From positions 163,487 to 227,486 of the forward strand of contig CAJTUM010000004.1 of assembly GCA_910579575.1 (NCBI GenBank): a DNA stretch of 64,000 bases. The letters run 5' to 3'. The position numbers and the translations under genes are program-made. This stretch comes from an uncultured Eubacteriales bacterium. Its GTDB lineage: Bacteria; Bacillota; Clostridia; Oscillospirales; Butyricicoccaceae. Positions 60,351-64,000 of the stretch are shown one piece after another (the first letter of the stretch is position 1; each line of letters opens with the position of its first letter). A model generated the notes under the pieces. The model did not search any database. It saw only the letters and a program-made list of their open reading frames with translations, and had not been told where the DNA came from.

Positions 60351-60860
60351 TCAAAGCGGCGGGCCTTGTTGGCGGATCTTTTCATTCAAAGCAATCAATT
60401 TTTCCAGCAAATCAATTTGCTCCGTGCGGTAAAAATCCCGCCAGATGGCCTTCCCCTGGCCGTCGGTTTTGGACAGGATCGCCTGCGGGCGCTCTGTCTG
60501 AAACAGCTCTAAGGTATACCCTCCCGCCTGAAAGGAGATCACAGGCTGGCTTTGGTCGAAATCTACCGCCCGGTCCGGCCACTGGCCCAGGCTGGGGTAA
60601 AGGTCCTGCAAATCGTCATACCGCAGGCTGTTGACGAGCCGGCGGATATCCCGGGCCAGCGCCTGATTTTCCACCGGCAGCGCAATGCCGCCATATTCCG
60701 CGGAAACCTGCCCGCCCAGCAGATAAACCCGCCTGGGCGGCTGCTCTTTGGGCGCCAGCAGCAGCCAGGCCAGCAAAACAGCCCCGGCGAAGGCGAAAAA
60801 GTGCCGGAGGACCCGCCGGAAAACCCAGGCCAAGCCAGTTGTTCTTTGGCTCAATATCAT
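60351..60860 (-). CDS. Small membrane-anchored protein, unknown (parent of a duplicated fragment)
   Basis: 169 residues. One N-terminal helix (FFAFAGAVLLAWLLLAPKEQ), then an outer domain (YLLGGQVSAEYGGIALPVEN, RYDDLQDLYPSLGQWPDRAV) and a helical end. No recognised family. The start at 60860 has GGGGGAG 5 nt upstream. Part of it (the segment around SLGQWPDR) occurs a second time at the right edge of the window. Second gene of the operon that starts at 61343. Confidence 0.65.
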   Translation of the reverse strand: MILSQRTTGLAWVFRRVLRHFFAFAGAVLLAWLLLAPKEQPPRRVYLLGGQVSAEYGGIALPVENQALARDIRRLVNSLRYDDLQDLYPSLGQWPDRAVDFDQSQPVISFQAGGYTLELFQTERPQAILSKTDGQGKAIWRDFYRTEQIDLLEKLIALNEKIRQQGPPL

Positions 60861-60881
60861 CCAATCTCCCCCTTTGGCCAA

Positions 60882-61343
60882 TCAGCGGCTTTTCTCCCTC
60901 AGCAACCCGGCGCCGCCGGCGACGGCTCCGCCAATCAGCCCAGCCAAAACCACAAAGAGCTGTTCATGGTAATAATTCACCAAATGATCGCCGCTTCTCA
61001 GCAGCCAAGGCAGCGTGACCAGCAGGCCAAGTCCCAAGGCGGCGCCCACGACCAGCAGATAATCCTTCCATCCCATGAACTTGACCAGCGTCAGCAATAA
61101 GCAAACTCCCGCGGCAAAATAGCCCAGCGCCCGGCCATATTGTTTCAGGCTCTCCGAGCGCTCAGCGGTCTGCTGATGGCGTTCCACATCCTCTGGAGAA
61201 AGGCTGCCGGCGGCGGAATCCTCCATCATCCGGTCAAATTGCCTGCCTGCGTCATATTGCAGATAGGCCCCCGCGCCAATCAACCCGGCATAAACCAGCG
61301 CCAGCAACGCAGCAAAAATGCAAACTGTTCTGCGTTTCATCAT
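60882..61343 (-). CDS. Membrane protein with four helices, unknown
   Basis: 153 residues, helices at about 7 to 28, 73 to 90, 95 to 112 and 127 to 146, with a 40-residue extracellular loop (RQFDRMMEDSAAGSLSPEDV) between the first two. No family recognised. First gene of an operon with the membrane-anchored gene at 60351, behind a strong promoter. Confidence 0.65.
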   Translation of the reverse strand: MMKRRTVCIFAALLALVYAGLIGAGAYLQYDAGRQFDRMMEDSAAGSLSPEDVERHQQTAERSESLKQYGRALGYFAAGVCLLLTLVKFMGWKDYLLVVGAALGLGLLVTLPWLLRSGDHLVNYYHEQLFVVLAGLIGGAVAGGAGLLREKSR

Positions 61344-61358
61344 TGCAAATACTTCTAT

Positions 61359-61387
61359 ATTTTACACTATTTTTTATTTTTTGTCAA
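61359..61387 (-). promoter_or_regulatory. SigmaA promoter
   Basis: Minus strand TTGACA, 17 nt, TAAAAT; only 15 nt before the start of the gene at 61343. TACAAAC, half of the shared dyad, lies directly upstream. Confidence 0.8.
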
Positions 61388-61479
61388 TATCTAGTTTGTA
61401 AATTTTTCTGTTCTTTTGGAAATGCAGAAAAGAGCCGCCGGCGTTGATTGAGCTGTATCATCCATATCCGTTGTCAGTT

Positions 61480-62598
61480 CTATTCCGGCTGCACTATCGC
61501 TATTTCCTGCTCGCCGGCCAAGCCATATAAATATGAAAAACAACCGTCTTTCAGCGAATAGCTTCCCATGTTTTCCTGCTTATCCAGCATCTGAATTTCC
61601 TTTGTCTGTTCATCCATGGCATAAACCTGCTGATTTGCGCCAAACCAATATCGGCCTTGGCCTTTGTCCATATAGGAAATATCGTTTCCCGAGCTCACAT
61701 CTTGCAGAACGCTCTGTTTCTTCCCTTGCAAATCATAGATCACGCCGCTCCCAAAAATCGGGCGTTCTACCCCATGTTGACTTACCAGCATGATCTGATT
61801 GTCTCCGCTTACAAATTCCGCCGGAATGTCCATAGCGAATTTCTCCCGCCGCTCCCCTGCTAAATCATATTGAATTATTTGCACGTCGCCTTTTTCCAGC
61901 AATTCTTTCTCTGTTGAACTGATTTGCAAATAGAGAATTCCTTCCACTCCGCCCATTGCCGTAATGCTTTGTCCTGTATATAGGCCCTGTTCGTCCGCCA
62001 CAGATTCAAAGGTTTCGATTTCATCAAAACCGCCGTCAACGTCTGCCGCCGCCAGGATATTCTTTGTTTTTTCGCCCTCCTTCTGGGTGATCGTCAAATA
62101 AAGTTTATCTTCGTTTGCACAATAAAAGGGAAGTTTCACGCTATGAACGGCGTTCACGGTTTCTCCTGTTCGTATGTCCGTCAGGATGATTTCCAGATCC
62201 TCTGTATCGTCTGACCAATTGGCGCACAACCCATATTCCGCGCCGTCGAGCGACACAGTGTCCAGAAAGAAAGCGCAGTCCAAGGGATTCCCTTCCCAAA
62301 TTTTTGTCTTTGTCTCATATTCATAGGCTGAAAAATAGATGTCGCCCGCTTCATTCTGAAAGGCGGCGCAAATATCCTGCTCAGGCGACGCCCACGCCAA
62401 ATCGACCATCAAATCTGGGTTCAAAGCGCTGGTCTTGATTCTTTCAAAACGATACCCCGCCTGGCTAATCTGTTCTTCCTCTGTCTCCACGCTTTGAAAT
62501 GAAGTCAAGTCGAGCGGCCTCTGCTCCCCTGTTTGACGGCATCCGCTTACCACTGTAAACACAAAGCATATCAGCAAAAATAATTTCAGCTTTTTCAT
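61480..62598 (-). CDS. Lipoprotein, probable beta-propeller
   Basis: 372 residues. Lipobox VVSGC, with lipidated Cys at residue 20. The rest is a series of blade-like strands (DICAAFQNEAGDIYFSAYEY; LEIILTDIRTGETVNAVHSV; DGGFDEIETFESVADEQGLY; RYWFGANQQVYAMDEQTKEI), compatible with a six- or seven-blade propeller. Likely a surface sensor or binding protein; ligand unknown. AGGAGG before ATG. Follows the C39-like gene on the same strand. Confidence 0.72.
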   Translation of the reverse strand: MKKLKLFLLICFVFTVVSGCRQTGEQRPLDLTSFQSVETEEEQISQAGYRFERIKTSALNPDLMVDLAWASPEQDICAAFQNEAGDIYFSAYEYETKTKIWEGNPLDCAFFLDTVSLDGAEYGLCANWSDDTEDLEIILTDIRTGETVNAVHSVKLPFYCANEDKLYLTITQKEGEKTKNILAAADVDGGFDEIETFESVADEQGLYTGQSITAMGGVEGILYLQISSTEKELLEKGDVQIIQYDLAGERREKFAMDIPAEFVSGDNQIMLVSQHGVERPIFGSGVIYDLQGKKQSVLQDVSSGNDISYMDKGQGRYWFGANQQVYAMDEQTKEIQMLDKQENMGSYSLKDGCFSYLYGLAGEQEIAIVQPE

Positions 62599-62612
62599 TT
62601 TTTCCTCCTTAT

Positions 62613-62645
62613 AATATCAGCCGAGATGAAATCATCTCGGCTGAT
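62613..62645. terminator. Long inverted repeat between the C39-like and lipoprotein genes
   Basis: Arms TCAGCCGAGATGA / TCATCTCGGCTGA with a short loop. A weak T run follows on the minus strand, so it is probably a terminator of the C39-like gene or an mRNA-end stabiliser. Confidence 0.65.
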
Positions 62646-62656
62646 TGACATATTGC

Positions 62657-63379
62657 TTAGCTAATGATCGCGCTTCTTGTGTGGTTACGGTTCGCTTGGT
62701 ACACATTCGTCACATAATACCACTTGTTTCCGAAACCAGGGCCGAAAGGATCGGTAACCAAAGCTTGATTGGTGGTACCGCTTCCGTCGTTGCTATCCAT
62801 GTTCAAACCGCTCAGGTTGATAAAGTGGCCCGTCGTTCTATATGGAAAAGCAGGCACATTTGTAGTGTTAATGTCTAAAACAGCAGGTACGCCAGCATTC
62901 AGCGCCCATTTGCCATAAGACAGCCAAAAATTCATATCGCTGAAGTTTCTATAGACATACTGCTTTTTGCTTTGCGCTGCATTGAGAACAGGAGCAATGC
63001 GAGTCATGTCTGTGCCAGATGTTGTTGTTCCCAGCTTCGAAGCATAGGCCGACTGGCTTTCGGAGCTACCATTGATAGCGTTGATTGTCTGCTTCACTGT
63101 TGCAGGGCCACAGTAATAAGAGTTTTCCTGCAAGAAAGGCGTTACAGAAACCACCTTGTAGTAGCTATCGCTATGCAGTTCAGGCATAGAAGCAATAAGC
63201 TCATTCATGGCTTCTTCTTCGGGAGTGGGGACATAATATTGTCCGCCCTCCTCGTAAGACAGGTCGCCATTGACCTCTTCGCCTTCGGGTAGATAGGAAC
63301 GATCATCTTCCATAGGAGCGGCAAAAGCCATACTTCCAACCATCATCCCACACATCAACATGCTGATAAGTTTTTTCAC
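62657..63379 (-). CDS. Secreted C39-like papain-fold protein
   Basis: 240 residues. GTG start with AGGAGG 8 nt upstream, then a signal peptide (LISMLMCGMMVGSMAFAA). The C39-like core has the catalytic Cys in QENSYYCGPATVKQTINAIN, His in TTGHFINLSGLNM and Asp in ALVTDPFGPGF. C39-like secreted proteins are cysteine peptidases or inactive relatives. An acidic stretch (PEGEEVNGDLSYEEGGQYYV) after the signal may be a propeptide. No bacteriocin transporter is beside it, so a peptide-processing role is unproven. Confidence 0.75.
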   Translation of the reverse strand: MKKLISMLMCGMMVGSMAFAAPMEDDRSYLPEGEEVNGDLSYEEGGQYYVPTPEEEAMNELIASMPELHSDSYYKVVSVTPFLQENSYYCGPATVKQTINAINGSSESQSAYASKLGTTTSGTDMTRIAPVLNAAQSKKQYVYRNFSDMNFWLSYGKWALNAGVPAVLDINTTNVPAFPYRTTGHFINLSGLNMDSNDGSGTTNQALVTDPFGPGFGNKWYYVTNVYQANRNHTRSAIIS

Positions 63380-63518
63380 CCAAAAGTCCTCCTTCATTCG
63401 TCCAGCGCGCCGTTGGACGCTTGGCTTATACTTCCTTTTTATTTAGCATATTGGTATCACTTCCTTTCCTTGTTATCTTTGTCTGATTATAGGATAACAC
63501 ATCGAAATAAATATTTCA

Positions 63519-63533
63519 ATACAAAAATTGTAT
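63519..63533. promoter_or_regulatory. Dyad ATACAA-AAA-TTGTAT
   Basis: Six-bp perfect arms about 140 nt before the C39-like gene. On the minus strand a TTGAAA with TATCCT 17 nt downstream follows directly, so it sits at the -35 of a possible promoter. Confidence 0.4.
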
Positions 63534-63544
63534 TTTATTTAAAA

Positions 63545-63903
63545 TTAAACAGTGGCTCCAAAGCAGTAACCCGATTCAGTACACGTCCACCTGTTATCAT
63601 TGATCGCATGACTTCCGCTGGAAGAAACCACAATAGATCTGGATCCGTCATAAGTAAACGTGCCGTGTAAGGTATATGTCCATGCAATATGATTATTATC
63701 AGTATAATACTCAAAAACATGCGCGTCGTTTTTCTGATTCGCTCGCCACACCGGGGCCTCTACATAAGTAGTTACAATGACATAGTCCCTTTTTTCAAAT
63801 CGATCTGTTCTATCGTGGTTTCGGGGGAATCTGCGGAAAATACAGGCACTGCCAAAACAAACGACAACACTGCCGCCAAAACAACGCTCAATTCTTTTTT
63901 CAT
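63545..63903 (-). pseudogene. Small secreted protein, frameshifted
   Basis: Frame 1 begins at the ATG at 63903 (GAGGAGG upstream) with a signal peptide (SVVLAAVLSFVLAVPVFSA) and ends early at 63772. A second frame, needing one extra base at the run AAAAAAGGG, continues as DYVIVTTYVEAPVWRANQKN to the end ESGYCFGATV at 63545. Joined, the product is a small secreted beta-rich protein of about 119 residues. Either a frameshift mutation, a sequencing error in the A run, or programmed slippage. Family unknown. Confidence 0.6.
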
Positions 63904-63938
63904 GTCATGGTTCCTCCTCAAACATTTCTTCAAATTTC

Positions 63939-64000
63939 TTACCGATCCGGCCACTGGCCCAGGCTGGGGTAAAGGTCCTGCAAATCGTCATACCGCAGGC
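63939..64000 (-). pseudogene. Partial copy of the gene at 60351, cut by the right edge
   Basis: Positions 63942 to 64000 repeat 60570 to 60628 with one mismatch. In frame this copy reads DDLQDLYPSLGQWPDR and then a stop, where the parent continues. The upstream part lies beyond the window. It is probably a 3'-truncated duplicate. Confidence 0.7.

Overview
The window comes from a GC-rich, spore-forming member of the Clostridia, most likely the Oscillospirales. The evidence is the sporulation set yqfC-yqfD-phoH and ylbJ, the Gram-positive darA-holB-ricT cluster, several S-layer homology (SLH) proteins, a sortase-type giant adhesin, and good AGGAGG ribosome-binding sites. No rRNA, CRISPR array or complete tRNA gene is present.

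Layout. (1) Positions 1 to about 13,840 are accessory DNA. The left edge holds the end of one integrated element: a tyrosine recombinase with an unusual internal helix-turn-helix, a terminator, and the 3' half of a tRNA-Thr(GGT) gene, which looks like an attachment site. This tRNA piece abuts the 3' end of a large gene of a second element, an integrative conjugative element (ICE) remnant. That remnant carries the large polyvalent ICE protein with a tnpV gene nested in another frame, an LPD28-type protein, small conserved ICE proteins, two secreted proteins (one with SLH domains) and parA/parB. Its right end lies at the 3' end of lysS and has three TGTGGTA repeats that look like integrase arm sites. 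(2) 13,849 to 34,320 is mostly minus-strand core genome: lysS, greA, an SLH protein behind a double palindrome, ctpA-type protease, a murein hydrolase activator, ftsX, ftsE, a CdaR-type regulator, ricT, holB, darA, alr, a FemABX protein, a CBS protein, an SLH-transglutaminase protein and a QueG-like protein. (3) 34,353 to 44,591 holds a small kinase-like protein, a subtilase lipoprotein, a VanZ-like gene between 33-bp direct repeats, a DUF1177/AroM/M29-aminopeptidase operon divergent from a creatininase-family amidohydrolase, an ornithine-cyclodeaminase-family dehydrogenase and RtcB. (4) 44,870 to 50,829 holds a DMT transporter, a protein with 22 cysteines in 118 residues behind a sigmaK-like promoter, and the sporulation genes. 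(5) 51,235 to 57,480 is a 1,939-residue sortase-anchored adhesin whose leader contains three tandem cyclic-di-GMP-I type riboswitches. (6) 57,698 to the right edge is a run of membrane, lipoprotein and small secreted genes with shared TACAAAT-type dyads, one frameshifted gene and a partial gene duplication.

How it fits together. The core genes serve translation, envelope growth and division (FtsEX with its hydrolase activator and a processing protease; Alr and FemABX for peptidoglycan precursors), second-messenger sensing (DarA for c-di-AMP, riboswitches for c-di-GMP) and sporulation. The most striking feature is the triple riboswitch array in front of the giant adhesin. It suggests that surface attachment is set by c-di-GMP with a multi-sensor leader. 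Function calls come from reading motifs by eye; no database search was possible.
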